Shown: piece after piece, positions 11,831-24,344 of the stretch | How the letters are laid out: each line of letters starts with the position of its first letter | Position numbering within the stretch: the stretch's first letter is position 1 | NCBI GenBank assembly: GCA_016081115.2 | Contig: CM071936.1 | Location: 82,382,943 to 82,446,942, forward strand | Direction of reading: 5' to 3' | Source: Rehmannia glutinosa | Taxonomy: Eukaryota; Streptophyta; Magnoliopsida; Lamiales; Orobanchaceae | Length of the DNA stretch: 64,000 nt | The notes under the pieces: model-generated | The model's input: only the letters and a program-made list of their open reading frames with translations | Told to the model about the DNA's origin: nothing | Database searches by the model: none | Translations under genes and position numbers: made by a program

Positions 11831-13029
11831 AACATCAAAGGATAGTCGTCGATTTCCGTATCTTCAGGCTTCGATACCTTCCCTATAGGTTGTTGGAATG
11901 TCGTAACATCACAAGGAAAAATATTATCCTTTTGAGTGATGTCGAGATATTATGACCTCTGCTCCCCATTGGACATTTCGGCTCTCCTGTTTTGAAAACA
12001 TCGGGATCTTTGGGCTAGCATGGTCTCCTTTTCTTCCCAGCACCCTTTTGCCGAAAGACATCCTTCTAGGCTCGACTCTGAGACTCGACTTTTGTTGAAG
12101 TAGTTGATCTTGAATTATCATATTAATCTCCTTAATAGTTGGAGATTGATGATTTACGGTAACACCACCACGAAGTCCTCAGTTCTTGGACTTCAATAAA
12201 TTCACTTTCTCAAGAATACTTGAATGATGGGTATTGAGAGAGCATAAGGAAATCTTATATGTGATCCCGGTAAGGCTGTTTCATTAACTTTCATCAAATG
12301 AGCTCTTTTGAAATATTGATGAAGGTTAGGACTCTCTTAGTCTCGATCTCCCCGAATTGTATCGGTCTAGGATAGACATTAAATGCGATTTCACACACGC
12401 CTACAAATTTCTTGTAACCTCTCAAGGCATGAATCCGCCGAGATGCGAGAGATTAAGCAGCCGATCGCAAGATTGAGAGGCAGAATCTATTCATGCTGAA
12501 TGTTGCTTTAATAATTACTCTTGTAAATACTATGAATCCCGTGAGAGTGTGTTTGCAAACTTCTCTTTTAACTGCTTTTGATCTCTTGTATTTCTCTAAT
12601 AGGGACAGAAGTGCGTCTCGTCGGAGTTCAGATTAAACTCCATCGGAATAGCAAATTCTCGGTTGTTACCTGTGGATAATTTGGTGTTTTGTTCACGAAA
12701 CGAATTTTATCGATGCTTTTTCCATAGCTCGATCATTAAAATCCATCATAGACTTGAAGCTTTGGATCTTCATTCGCCGATTCTCAAAGAGTCTTATGAG
12801 AAAGCGTCGTGTGAATAGGAATCGACATATCCTCTACATTAATCTGTTGAAGAATTTCTTCTTCACTCAGGTCCCAGTAGAATCGTCAGCTTCCATCGTC
12901 GATAGATTTTCTTCTTCATAGATACTTTCAGGCGGGGAATATCCTCAAATTGATACACACAGTATAAGATCTTGATAATAAACGACTTATGATTTCGGTG
13001 TAGCCTCAAGTATCGACTCTTTCGTTTGG

Positions 13030-13115
13030 TTTTCTAGACAATCGGTCGAGATATGTCCTCTTAGCCGCATGTTGATGTTGATCTTTGAAACTTTCATTTG
13101 CTCACAGTGTGAGCA
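13030..13115 (-). pseudogene. Zinc-knuckle remnant of pararetroviral coat protein
   Basis: The - strand reads RGHISTDCLEN, the second half of a CX2CX4HX4C knuckle. The first two cysteines are blurred by a frameshift. It lies upstream of RT, where caulimovirus coat proteins end with such a knuckle. Confidence 0.5.
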
Positions 13116-13119
13116 CGCT

Positions 13120-14990
13120 GAAAGTTCTTCTTCTGATTCTGTGGTACTTGCCCATTAGAACTTGGATGTAAGTTTCTGCTCTGCTTGGTCTTTGTCTTTG
13201 TCTGTTTTGTAACCGGGCTTTGTTTTGACGAACATACAGGTCTCCATGAACCTACTTCACCATTCTTCTTCTCAGCGGTATGGATGGCTTCTCTCCTTAG
13301 CAGCTGTTGCGCATACCCAGTTGACCTCCCACAAGTTGGGATTCATTATCCACAACATAGAGGAAGCTGGCATTAGTGCTCTTAATATCTTGTAATTCTG
13401 TGCGGAGGCTTGATAACACCATTGAATGCAACTTGGCCTTTAGGAAAGACATTTTTACATTGCCAGTTTCTACCAGCTCCTTGCCTTGTATTCACACGAT
13501 AAGCATTTCTCTCGAGGGGACTCGAAATCTTTCAAAAGATAGTTGTCTTGTAATTTTTCTCCTCAATCTTGGATTTACGACTGTATTAGGTGAACAAGCT
13601 TTATATTCGTGATATAAGCAAATATCCGATAACTGGTATAGAGGCTTGTTTATATTCTTTCTTTTTCATCCTCCATAATCATCGAAAATAACCGTGCAGA
13701 TGAATTGGATTTTGAATAGTTTTGCCATACCATCGACCAATTCCTTTAAGTGATTCCCTGATGTGACGACTTTTAAATGCGGCATCGGTCATATCCCCGA
13801 GCAATCTTCACCGATCCTTCATGGCTCATTTCAAGGTAAAATGAATGAATCCTTTGTAAGATCGAGGTTATATTTGAATTCTCACTAGTTGAAGCCCGTG
13901 CGTCGAACTATAGCTTTTTTTGAAATGCAGGATGTCCAGTTTAACATCGGCCCCATACGGATGTATGTATTGGGTTGAGGTCGCAATCTTCCGTAAGGCG
14001 TCGATAAACATTCGGCCTTTTCGGTAGGTTGTCCCCAGTTCTACTGAGAGGTTTCGACCTCTGTTCTGAAAAGTGGATCCAGCACTTACGGCGTGAAATC
14101 CCCGGTGTGTATCCTCTCGTCCTGAGTTCCATGATGCGAGCCGTAATTTCTTCGACGTTAGGATTAGCCGTGGCGGTGGTGGAGGAATTAAGTCTACCTT
14201 GTGGAGTGCATGGGTAAACGAAAGTTGATTCCTCACTGCGTTAAATCTTATCTACAATACCCAATCATGATTACGCGGTCATGTATGAATCTTTAAGATT
14301 CATCTTTTCAATATCCATCTTTTTAATTTTTGATGGATTTCATTTGATTAGAGCAATGAGCTTTTTCCTCATCTGTCATTTTTAAAGTATAACTTCGGTT
14401 GGTTTCCTTTTGGTGTAAATAAGTGCCGTCCCAAAATCCCAAATCGTTTATTCTACTCTAGGATGAACTGGTACTTGTCCTCCCGGAGTTCTTGACTCGT
14501 TTGAATATCATGAAGGAGTTCAAGAAGTTTCATACGATATTTCACCATCGTCTCCATCTGTTGGATATGATGAACTTGTCTTGGTAGATGAATATGGCGG
14601 TTGCCATAATTATATGCGTCTACGGATTTCTCTAAAGATCTTGAATCTTGGATTTGCTCTGGAAGTATCTCGTTCCACTCACGGTACTCCATCGGGAATC
14701 ATTACGATGGGAATTTTCATGAACCGTTTCTTGAAGGTTCATCAAGTGAACATAGAGAAAGTTAAGCATCCAGAACTGCCTATAATATTCTGCTTGCATT
14801 TTGCATTGCCTTAAAGGTTTCCCACAATCAGCTCTTGCTGCTCATTTTCTTCATGTTGGTATTCCCAGTAGAGCACAGTCAAGTGTTCTTGTGCATACAT
14901 AAATTCAATATTTGGCGATATGTCTGTAAGGAATACGTCTGGGACATCGGTCGGATCCGTATACTCGGAGTAAGTGCTCCTCACGATTGT
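13120..14990 (-). pseudogene. N-terminal polyprotein region of the pararetrovirus (unassigned)
   Basis: Open - strand stretches at 14,236-13,868 and 14,692-14,453 lie upstream of the knuckle, where movement and coat protein parts would sit. The 14,692-14,453 stretch is rich in E, Q, K and L and looks like a coiled coil. I recognise no specific motif, so the assignment rests on position. Confidence 0.35.
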
Positions 14991-15099
14991 TAATTACATA
15001 AATATAATAAATTTAACTAAAAGTTCTTAATAAACTTTAGCTAATACGATGCCATTTTAGGATATATCATGAGGCGAGTGAGGAGTAAAAATAGAAATT

Positions 15100-15307
15100 G
15101 CAATAAAATTTATAGTACAGGTGGTAAAAAGTGCAATAAGCTTAAAAGTTTAGGAGTAAGCGAAGGCTTGACTATCATGAAACTAGGGTAAATTGAATTT
15201 TGGGCAAAGTGTAAAGCTTGCGAAGTTGAGGGTTAAGTGTAGCGTTTTTAAAGTTAATATGGCAAAGTGTAAAAGTTCGAATAGTTTGGGGTTAAAGGTA
15301 TTTATCC
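15100..15307 (-). repeat. Right terminal inverted repeat of the Mutator-like unit
   Basis: Its reverse complement begins GGATAAATACC and contains TTTTACACTTTGCC and TTTACACTTTGCCC, matching 7,552 onward. It is bounded on the outside by the 9-mer TATTATATA. Confidence 0.6.
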
Positions 15308-15316
15308 TATTATATA
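15308..15316. repeat. 9-bp target-site duplication, right copy
   Basis: TATTATATA, identical to 7,543-7,551 and directly next to the right inverted repeat end. Confidence 0.6.
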
Positions 15317-18266
15317 TTCTCATCTATTAATGCTTTGGGTTAACTTTAATGTCTGAAATATTCATATAAAAATTTTAAGCATGCACTTAAGTTCACCTTT
15401 AGCGAAATCTTAAATGTATAAATAATATAATCAATGTCAAAATATTCTTTAACATATAATCATAATATATATATGTCAAATAAGCATGTTATCTTTGGAT
15501 ATAGACAATTTTTTAACTAAGTATGATTACCGGACCATTTAATTTTATAGACAACTAGTTTTTGAGCCATGTGATGCCGAGTTGTGCTATTTTTGGATAA
15601 TATAAAATGAATGCATTTTAGGCTGTACAATCTACATGTAACATAAAATAATATAATAATTTGTAACAATAAAACAATATACCATAAAATGATAATTCTA
15701 AAAGTAATATGACATAATTCTAATGTAGTTAAAAAAATAAGTAAAACATATACAAACATTAATAAAATTATAATTAAATTTAAATTACAACACGTGTGCA
15801 ATATTACAATTGTTTGTTAGAAAGAATCGAAAATGGTACTTCTTTATTCTAATATTTTTTTGAACAGGTATATTAAAAAAAAACATTGTTATTCAAAATA
15901 ATTCATTAGCAAAAATTTAGGGGTTTTATTTACAATACATATTTCTATAAAGGGAAATTTAGTAGACATATACATATATTTCAATATAATAATAAATTTA
16001 AAAGTTTATAAAATTATAAGTTAATAATATCCACTTATAACAACTAAGAAATATGGAGAAAATATATTCAAAATATGAATAATATATTTCATATGTCACG
16101 CCCCGAACTTACGAGGCTATAATAACCACATCTCTATTATCTATTAACAATAGTGCGGAATATTTATGTAGTTATTACAAATCAAACGTACATTATAATA
16201 TAACTACGAAAACAAGAAAAAGCTGACCAAATCAAACTCCTGTGAATAAAACTATTATTACAATCATTATTCGACAAAACACATCATAAATATAGAGATG
16301 TAAATGCGACCTGACCTAGCAAAATACTTCTCTTGCACTAGCTAATCCCAGGATGGAAATCCCTCAACTCCTTCGTTGTCGCTGGATTATCGCATGTGGT
16401 CAATGATACTCAACGGCATCTGTATTCTCCACCTCGGCCCACGTTTGGACTCGAAAACCTACCCAGCGGCAAAACAAAAACCCGTATCGCACTTTCTCTC
16501 ATCGATTCGAGCAAAACCCCGAACGCATCTCGATAACCCGATCCACCATTCTCACGCCACGAGGCACACCTCGACCACATTGTCTACTCAAAAGCCAAGT
16601 GTGACTTTGTATTTTAGGTTTGGAAATATTTGAGTAGGTTTTAGTTTTTGAATTTTTATTTTTCAATTTGATGTATAGCTTTAATAATTTTGTTGTATAT
16701 TGTATCACTTTGAGTGCATATGTAATTTTCTTTGGTGAATGCAATATATGTATTTTTGTGGGATTTTTAGCACTTTTTCGTTGAATATGTAACGCCACAC
16801 CATCGATTTTCTTTGTATGTATGAAACTTGATGCGATTTTGTTTATTTTTGGCAATGTTCTAGATTTTCCATTGTTGTCTCATTGCTAATATATTTGATG
16901 TATCGATTTCGTTTTTTATTGCATTTGATTGCAATTTTTTCGTACATATTTTTCATGATAAAGCGATCATGCATCACAATTTTTACAGGCGTTTTATATT
17001 TGAATTATGCATTGATGCATTTGTAATCTGTGCAAACTAATTAAACTTTTCATACATCAATTTGATATGCATCAATCGGCTAGTATATATGCATCATTTC
17101 TACCATATTTATTCATTAGTCTTGATAACTTATAGATACATCATAATTAAATTATTTATACAATATTATACAAATATTTTAGCACTTTTTTCTTGCATAT
17201 GTAATTATATTTTCACAAAATATGAAAAACTGCATTATTAAAGTATGCAACATAATATATGAACAAGACATTGTTATAAGATTAAATATTCATGAATAAA
17301 TATGATATAAATGTAGGTACATTAAATATGCAACATATTATATGTATCAATACACGAGTATACTATTAAATATGCAATATTAATTATAACACCAATATAG
17401 TCTAATTTTAGGGTTCATATATTTTGCATTCATGCATCATTACCTTCAAACAAAATATACATATATTATCGTATACATGCATCAATATATAGTTAAGTAT
17501 GTATAAATTCGATTTCGTTGGGACCAAAAAAATTCATAAATGCCAGGAAATAATAATAAGTTTGCAAGCTAATATTTATGATTTATTTATGCAAATTTTC
17601 GAAAACAGTACCATATGCACAATAATACACTATATATACATCAAGGTAATGCTAAAAATGCAATTTTTGTGAGAATCATAAATATCTAAAAATGTCGAAC
17701 AAAGATTTTGGGACTGGTATACGAATTTGTATGTTTGAATTATTTTTATAATTAATCATGCAACATATTATACGTATATATGCATCAATATATAGTTAGA
17801 TATGCATAAATCGATATCGTTGGGACCAAAAAATTTCATAAATGCCCGGGGATACAAATTTATTTATGCAAATTTTAGGAATATTACCATATGCCAATTT
17901 TTTTTTTTTTTTGATAGAGATTAGGTAATAGATATGGTAAGTTAGAATCATGCAAATCTTGTTAGGTGGACCGATTTTTATTAATTGAAAATGGCGTTTA
18001 TTGGAGGATAGAGATTAGGCGATTTTGTGGCTTTCATTTGATTGATTTCATCCTTAAATTAAAGGGATGAGATATGGTAAGTCATATTATTTAGTTACAC
18101 GTTTTTATAGTTTTCCTAAATGCCCTCGTAGAAAATGATGCTAGAAAATGCAACAATATCTAATGTTTTAATCATATCCATCCATTAATTGATTGCAACA
18201 GATTCGAGATCATGTCTCACGGTCTCACCCCAATATATGGTCTCACAAGAACCATCCCCACCATAT
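15317..18266. other. AT-rich intergenic DNA
   Basis: No coding region was recognised. At about 16,094-16,370 there is a segment starting TGTCACGCCCCGAAC, a start seen in plant LTRs, but no partner or end was found. Two copies of a segment of about 140 bases occur at 17,456-17,620 and 17,764-17,905. Poly-T (about 17,899-17,912) and repeated GATATGGTAAGT words (about 17,932 and 18,070) are also present. Confidence 0.5.
17456..17905 (+). repeat. Pair of direct repeats, about 140 bp each
   Basis: 17,456-17,620 and 17,764-17,905 share ATGCATCAATATATAGTTA, then GTTGGGACCAAAAAA and CATAAATGCC, then TTTATTTATGCAAATTTT and ACCATATGC. The copies have diverged at single bases and by a short indel. Confidence 0.6.
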
Positions 18267-18274
18267 ATAATACC
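18267..18274. repeat. 8-bp target-site duplication of the hAT element, left (ATAATACC)
   Basis: Identical to 40,540-40,547 and directly outside the terminal repeats. Confidence 0.75.
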
Positions 18275-18570
18275 TGGGGATAGCGGCGGAATAGGTAGAT
18301 GCGGGTACCACCCGCCTGCACCTAATAGGGACCTAATTTTTCGGGGGCTAAATCAATAAAAAATAAATATTTAGTACTAAAAATTAATATTTAAAAATAA
18401 AATATACCTATAAAAATTAAAATTTCAAAAATTTTGGGTAGCTTTATGGTTGCTTTATTTGGGTTTTGTATGGGTATGGGATGGAAAAGTAATATCCATG
18501 AATAAACAGTAGGGTTTGGTTTTGCCCCAGGATACTGATAATTCGAACCCGTTTATATTTTCACACATAT

Positions 18571-18602
18571 AGTGTGTGTATATATATATATATGTATATA
18601 TA
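18571..18602. repeat. TG/TA microsatellite
   Basis: Runs of GTGTGT followed by TATATATA inside the left arm of the hAT element. Confidence 0.7.
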
Positions 18603-18667
18603 ACAAAACAAATGTCTTTATGTGTTGATGATGTAGTTATATAGATTAGATGATATATTAGTCTTGA

Positions 18668-20185
18668 TGTTGGGAAATTTATTGTTTAGATTTTGATGAA
18701 TGCCATGTAAAACTTAGACTAGAAAGTTGGCACCCCATTTTCCTTGTAATATGTATTGTAATAGATAGGGTTGTATGACTGAGTCAAGTCACTATGCCCG
18801 GAATACAAGAAGTCAATCAAGACTAGAATGAAGACTCCTTTATGAAGCGGTTTGAGTGTGGCGAGGAAGAGATATCAAGAACTCATTTGAAGGAGTATCG
18901 GTGAGACAATTTGTGAGAAGAGTCGATTAAGTCAACCCAAGAAGCCAAGTCAAGTTGAAGTGACGGATGAGTCTTTCAATCATTAGAAGCGAGACTCAAG
19001 TCTCTTGGGAAAAGCGGTATGAAAGAAGAGTTAACTGAAAAGAATCCATTGCACAAAAGTCAAGAATATTAAACAAGTAATACTTCCATGTTGCCATGTC
19101 TTAAAGTGCCGATCCCGGAAGCGTGCAAAAAGAATAAACCAATGGGAAGCACCGCACCTTGTGTTTAGATCTCAAAAGCTAATCATTCATTTAATACGAG
19201 AAATGTTAACATCAAGGAAACAAGACAAGCCAACGAACACAAGTGATTTTTGAAAATCGGCTTATCTCTTCAACAGTAGATTTTTGAAAATTCACTATAA
19301 AAGTGAGAATCACATTGAGAAAGGTCACACAGAACCTTGCATATCCGAGATCAAAGCTTTATTCATACCGTAACCTAGCAAAATATTCTCAAGTTATTCT
19401 AGCAAAATCCTCGAGCCTAAATCTCGGCCAGGAAATCAATCCAACACTAAGTTGTGAAGGAAAACAACTTCAAACTGTTGAAGAGGAAACTTTTGAAGAA
19501 GCAAAGGGTCTACTTTCAAGGAGGATTGTAGAAAGGTTCAGTCGAACCAATCTCAAGTTATTGGAGGGCTTCGTGATCAAATCCAAGAAGCTTGAGAAAG
19601 TGAGTGAAATAGCAAGGCATCCGCCTTGTGAAGTAGGCATTAGTCGGACGAAGCCAGCCGGTTTGTAAGGCATCTCAGTGAGTCCCAAAGGAGCAAGTCG
19701 GTTGTGTGATCAAGACTTTTATACTGGTGATAACCACTCTGTCATCTATCATTACTTAGTGGATTCCTCCAGGAGTTGGAGAAGAGAGGAGTAGAAGAAT
19801 TACCCCATCTTGAACCTCTATAAAAATTATTGTGTCATTTACATTTCAGCATTTTATTTACGCATATCACATTATATCTGCGATAATTTGCTATCCAAGC
19901 GATAAGTAACTAAGTGCTAAAATCAAGTGTTTAAAACAAATTAAATCAAATTAAAGTGTGTTAAGTCTTCCCGTGAAAATCTCATCACAGTCAAGTTAAG
20001 GTTTAGACTAAACAAGCTGAGTTATTCTATCAAATCAATCAATCGATTTGGTGGCTAACTCTGCTGGTTAACTAACTTAGGTGTGTATTTAACTCTGTAA
20101 TATTTTAAAAGGACTAAAATCGAAAAGTTGGTAAGGTTTATCCAACCCCCCTTCTAAACCTTACTCACACCCCTTGGGACCTACA
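18668..20185 (+). repeat. 5' LTR of the Sirevirus-like element
   Basis: It starts TGTTGGGAAATT and ends GGGACCTACA. TATAAAAG at 19,296-19,303 is the promoter TATA box. Compared with the 3' LTR it has many single-base changes and small indels, many of them at AGCTG/CTG words. Confidence 0.9.
19296..19303 (+). promoter_or_regulatory. TATA box of the 5' LTR
   Basis: TATAAAAG, with the identical box at 39,243-39,250 in the 3' LTR. Transcription would start about 30 bases downstream. Confidence 0.6.
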
Positions 20186-20187
20186 AG

Positions 20188-20200
20188 TGGTATCGGAGCG
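20188..20200 (+). promoter_or_regulatory. Primer-binding site (initiator tRNA-Met type)
   Basis: TGGTATCGGAGCG, two bases after the LTR end. It matches the usual plant copia site TGGTATCAGAGCC with two changes. Confidence 0.8.
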
Positions 20201-20313
20201 GTTGGTTCATTGATCCTTCCACACTCTTGTTCTTGAACTAGATCTCAATCTTTCAAAGAAGTTTTTAACACTTGCTCTTTCAAAAGCTATTTTTATTCAA
20301 CAAAGTTATTATC

Positions 20314-22560
20314 ATGGAAGCAAATTTGACACGCATTCCTATATTCACCATTGAGGAATTTGATGACTAGAAAATTCGTATGCAGGCTCATCTATCTTCT
20401 TTACATGATGAAATGTGGATAGTGATAGAGGATGGGCCACTGCAAATGCGAAAGTGAACACATTGTTAGACGAGGCGAGCCGCTTGGTGAAGGAAGGAGG
20501 AAGCTGCTGCTGAAGCAAGACTCGGTTGAGAAACCAGGGACTGAATGGACAAACAAGGACGAAGAAGATACAACTTGGACAATGTTGTCAAGGACATATT
20601 TACAAAACCTTGGACAAAGCAATGTTCAACAAAGTCAAATCTTGTCAAACCGCAAAACAAATCGGGATAAATTAACTTTAATTTGTGAAGGATTTGAGCA
20701 AATTAAAGAAAACAAATTGTCCGTTCTTTACAAAAATTTGAAAATTTTAAAATACTTGCGAGTGAAACCTTGGATCATGGATGCTCGATTCAAAAATTAC
20801 CAATGAACTATCGGCCACTTGGAAAGAATATACACGAGAAGAAATGTGTATGAAGATTACGAGAAGCCTCCCAATGAATGGGAAATGAAGGTCATGGCCC
20901 CGAGACATTCAATGAACCTCACAACAACATCCAACCATGAGCTATTCTTAGACCTCAAAGCCTACGAGTTTGAGCTGAGAAGAAAAGATCAAGAGGAGAC
21001 AACTGTACCCAAAACAGCTGCACTTATAGTCAAGGATGGGAAGAGAGCTAAAGTCAAGGAAGCCTTTGACCAGGATGAAATTGCCTTGATGGTTAAAAGA
21101 TTCAACAAGTTCTTCAATAAGAACTATAAAAAAACAAGGGTGAATCCTCCGGGAAGACATTCAACTCCTCCAAGTCAAGGGAAGATAGGCCACCCAAGAG
21201 AGCTGAGTATCAAAAGGTTGAATATCAAAGAACTGATAATCCAAGAACGGAAAGAGCGGACTAAAGAGTTGAGAACCTGTGTTGGAACTGTAGACAACCA
21301 GGACACTTTGCTATTGACTATCCATATCATGTTGTCAATAAATATAGGAATGAATAAGAAAGAAGAGTCTTCAGAGAAAGAAGACAGGGAAAAGAAAAAG
21401 GCCATGTTGGGCTGCAGAGACTCTGAGAGCAGCTAAGTCGAAAGAAGCGGCGGACTCGAGAGAGTAGTGAAGTGACTACTCAAGTGACTCGAAGAAGAAG
21501 CAATGATCATCTAATGGTTAAAGAACAAGATCAACCTGATCAAGAAGATGAGGTACACTCTAACTCATCTCACTCAGATTCTAGTGATAGTGATTGTGAC
21601 ACACACACATCATCACCCACTGATCTTTATGATTCATTAGGCAAAATGATGAAAGATTTTGAGCACATTAAATCCTCACACAATATTAAATGAGGAAAAC
21701 AACCACTCAAAAGCCCAAACTCACAATGACTAAGGAGCCGAGTACTCTAAGTCACATAGGCCGATGAGAACAAAGTGTTGAAGGCTGAAAATGCAAAACT
21801 AATAGCGAGAAATAGCTATTATTAGAAAAGAGGAAAATGATCTCAAGAATGTGATTGCATCATTTACAAAGGTATCTAAATCATTGGATGACCTTATAAT
21901 GAGCCAAAAAGAGTATGGAGATAAAGCGGCGTAGGATTCAATTCTGCTTTGCACACAAAAACTCCCGGAGTGATTTTGGAAAAAGGATCTTCAAGTAATG
22001 AAGCATCTCAAAAATCCAAGACACCAAATGTTGCACCCACATTCACTCCAAAGCACAATCACAAACAAACTTGGCCTTGGATATAAAGGAAAAGGAAAAC
22101 GACCCGATTGAGTATCTTTGAGAGGGCAGTGAGAAGAAATCCAGAAGAGTTCCTCAACAAACTCCAAATAGGAAGTACTTTCTGGAAGAATAAACCCGAG
22201 CTACCAAAAACCCTAAGTTTTATCAAAGAAACACATATGATGGGAATGGTAGAAACTACCCAAGCAAGTGATTGGAATAATGTGAAATATCGGCAAAGAC
22301 CTATGGAATATAAACTTTAAATGGCAAAGGCCTAGAACTCAAAAAGGCCATTCCAAAGGTAAGAGAGCTATCATCGGCACACATATGCACCTGTGGCACT
22401 ACACTCGAAATATCACAACTATCCAAAGAAGACAATTGCTAAAACACACACACAGGCATATAGACAAAAGAGACAGTTGTATGAACCTAAAGCCCCCAAG
22501 CAATTTGCCAAGTGAGTTATGATTATGGCACGATAGATGGCAACCTCTTAGAGTCAAGTC
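20314..22560 (+). pseudogene. gag of the Sirevirus-like element
   Basis: Gag forms the retrotransposon particle. The start at 20,314 begins MEANLTRIP and continues with a W.+RM..HL-like region, although the expected W is a stop (TAG at 20,368). A stretch ending ALMVKRFNKFF (near 21,090) precedes a zinc knuckle at about 21,270-21,320, read CWNCRQPGHFAIDY, in which the last cysteine has become Y. Next come a coiled-coil-like region with the gag-pol spacer words SKSLDDL (near 21,870) and a GLGFN-like word. Several frameshifts divide it. Confidence 0.75.
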
Positions 22561-22659
22561 ATTTGACTATAGGTTGGTTGGATCATCTTACAAGACTAAC
22601 TAACCCCTCGGGACCCATACAAGCATGGTACCTAAAACTAATTTCCTTGATTGCGAGTT

Positions 22660-24100
22660 CAAGGCAGTGATGCCAAGGAACCTGGTACATGGATAGTGGT
22701 TGTTCCGGACACATGACGAGGAAACAAGAAAAATCTGTCAAAATTCAAGGAGATTAGAGGCGCAAAGTCATATTTGGAGAAATGAAGTTTCGGGGAAATA
22801 AGAGGCACCGGATCCATCAAGAAAAATTGATTAGAAATAACAGATGTTGCATATGTCGAAGCTCTCAACTTCAACCTGTTAAGCATCAGCCAACTCTGTG
22901 ACAAGGGCTGTAATGTTGGATTCAATATGGGAATGTGCCAAATTAAAGACATCGAATCAAATGAAATAGTGTTGCAAGGATCCGATGAGAAGAACATGTA
23001 TGTGGTAGACTGGTCGCCCGCCACACCAAGCACTTGTCTGTTAGCAAAGAGCACAACCGAATCAAGTTGGTTGTGGCACAAGAAGCTGAGTCATTTAAAT
23101 TTCAAGACAATTAACAAGCTTGCAAGGAGTCATCTTGTGGAAGAAGGATCGGACTCGATGTACAAGAAAGAAAGTGTTTGTGATGCATGCGGATGGTAAA
23201 GCGGATCAAATCATCATTCAAAGAGAAGCTAGTCCATCTTCAACAAGGATATTGCATCTCATTTGCATATGGATCTATTTGGTCCATTGAGCTAGCTAGC
23301 ATAAGTGGAAAGAAATACACTTTGGTAGTGGTGGATGATTATTCAAGATATACATGGACAATCTTCATGTGTAATAAGAATGAAACTTTGCGAGAGATTA
23401 CCTCAACTGATGAAAAAAGAGTTCAAAATGAGAAAGTCAAACCATTATAAAGATAAGGTCGATAGAGGAACGAGTTTGTCAATGGGATAATAACTTCGAT
23501 GTTGTGTTGAAAAGGGTATTGCTCGTGAATTATCTGCGACAAGGACTCCACAAAGAATGGAGTAGCGAAAGAAGAAACAGAACTCTCAAAGAAGTTTAAG
23601 AACCATGTTAGCCGGAAGTGGATTGCCAAAAAGATTTTGGGTCAAGCCATCAACACCGCATGCTATACTATCTCAAAATAGAGGCATGATTTTGGGCTAA
23701 AGGCAATGAAGGTATCTTTTTGGGATACTTGGATGTAAATCGCTTAATCGGTGAAAGCAAAGCCTAAAAGCTGAGAGGTATCTTTTTGAACAAGAGGACT
23801 ATGGTCACGCGAAGAATCTATCCATGTGGTTTTTGATGAACCTAATGTAAATGGAGAAGACATTGAAGAGTTAGGCGATAAAATTTGAATCGACCCTATG
23901 CGAAAGAGTCCTTATGTTGAAGGTGAGCCGGAGCAATTAATCAAGATGAAGATGAGACTCATCGAGTCTCAAAGACACCGGAAAATCTGCACTCAATGAT
24001 AATGAAAGAGGCGCTCAAGAAAAAACATTGCAAGACCATCAACCCGGTGATTTACTCAACCTCGATGTGAGATGGTGAAAGACCATCCACGAGCTAGTCA
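22660..24100 (+). pseudogene. Protease, GAG-pre-integrase and integrase of the Sirevirus-like element
   Basis: The protease active-site triplet DSG lies at 22,692-22,700 within WYMDSGCSGHMT. The pre-integrase zinc-binding part shows HKKLSHLN (near 23,075) and CDAC (near 23,178). The integrase core shows VVDDYSRYTW near 23,329, as in copia. The first catalytic aspartate region (normally LHMDLFG) is shifted by one base near 23,265. Downstream, stops become frequent and the integrase C-terminus is poorly readable. Confidence 0.75.
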
Positions 24101-24169
24101 TTGGAGATGTAAGAGATGGTGTAAGAACAGATCGAGCTCAACAAGAAGCAATGTTCACTTGTTTTATTT

Positions 24170-24344
24170 CCCAAATAGAGCCAAAAGATGTGTCCCAAGC
24201 ATTGGATGACACACATTGGATTCAAGCCATGCAAGAACAACAATTAGTTTGAAAGGAACAAAGTATGGGAACCGGTGCGAGAGACCAACCCATCAAAATG
24301 TTATTGGCACAAAATGGGTTTTGAAACAAGATGAATGAAGAAGG
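24170..24344 (+). pseudogene. RT N-terminal part, interrupted by the nested element
   Basis: Words PKDVSQALDD..WIQAMQEQ match the start of copia RT, and NKMNEEG is the motif just before the conserved ARLV block. The frame is cut at 24,344 by the element at 24,345-31,855 and resumes at 31,861. The target sequence GAAGG (24,340-24,344) is duplicated at 31,856-31,860. Confidence 0.8.

Larger units (their letters stand above)
8280..14990 (-). mobile_element. Endogenous pararetrovirus (Caulimoviridae-like), decayed
   Basis: The - strand carries, from high to low coordinates, an unassigned 5' polyprotein part (15,000-13,100), a zinc knuckle (about 13,100-13,030), a probable protease region, RT with YIDDIL (10,758-10,741), RNase H (about 10,550-10,060), a further decayed region, and a promoter plus poly(A) region (8,611-8,352). 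This order (coat protein knuckle, RT, RNase H, intergenic promoter) and the RNase H type fit plant pararetroviruses rather than Ty3/gypsy. There is no integrase and no LTR. Stops and frameshifts throughout show it is an old, inactive copy. Confidence 0.7.
7552..15307. mobile_element. Mutator-like unit with long inverted repeats enclosing a pararetrovirus
   Basis: The left end (7,552 onward) and the reverse complement of the right end (15,307 backward) start with GAGATAAATAC and GGATAAATACC. They stay similar for well over 100 bases, sharing TTTTACAC and ACTTTGCCC-type words. Both ends are flanked by the same 9-mer. Together these point to a Mutator superfamily element of about 7.8 kb. No transposase was recognised, so it would be non-autonomous. 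Its interior from about 8,280 to 15,000 is an endogenous pararetrovirus. Either the virus integrated into an existing element, or viral DNA was carried as cargo. Confidence 0.6.

Noticed and set aside
16094..16640. TGTCACGCCCCGAAC segment as a solo LTR
   Set aside because: The start looks right, but no TG...CA end, duplication or second copy could be found.
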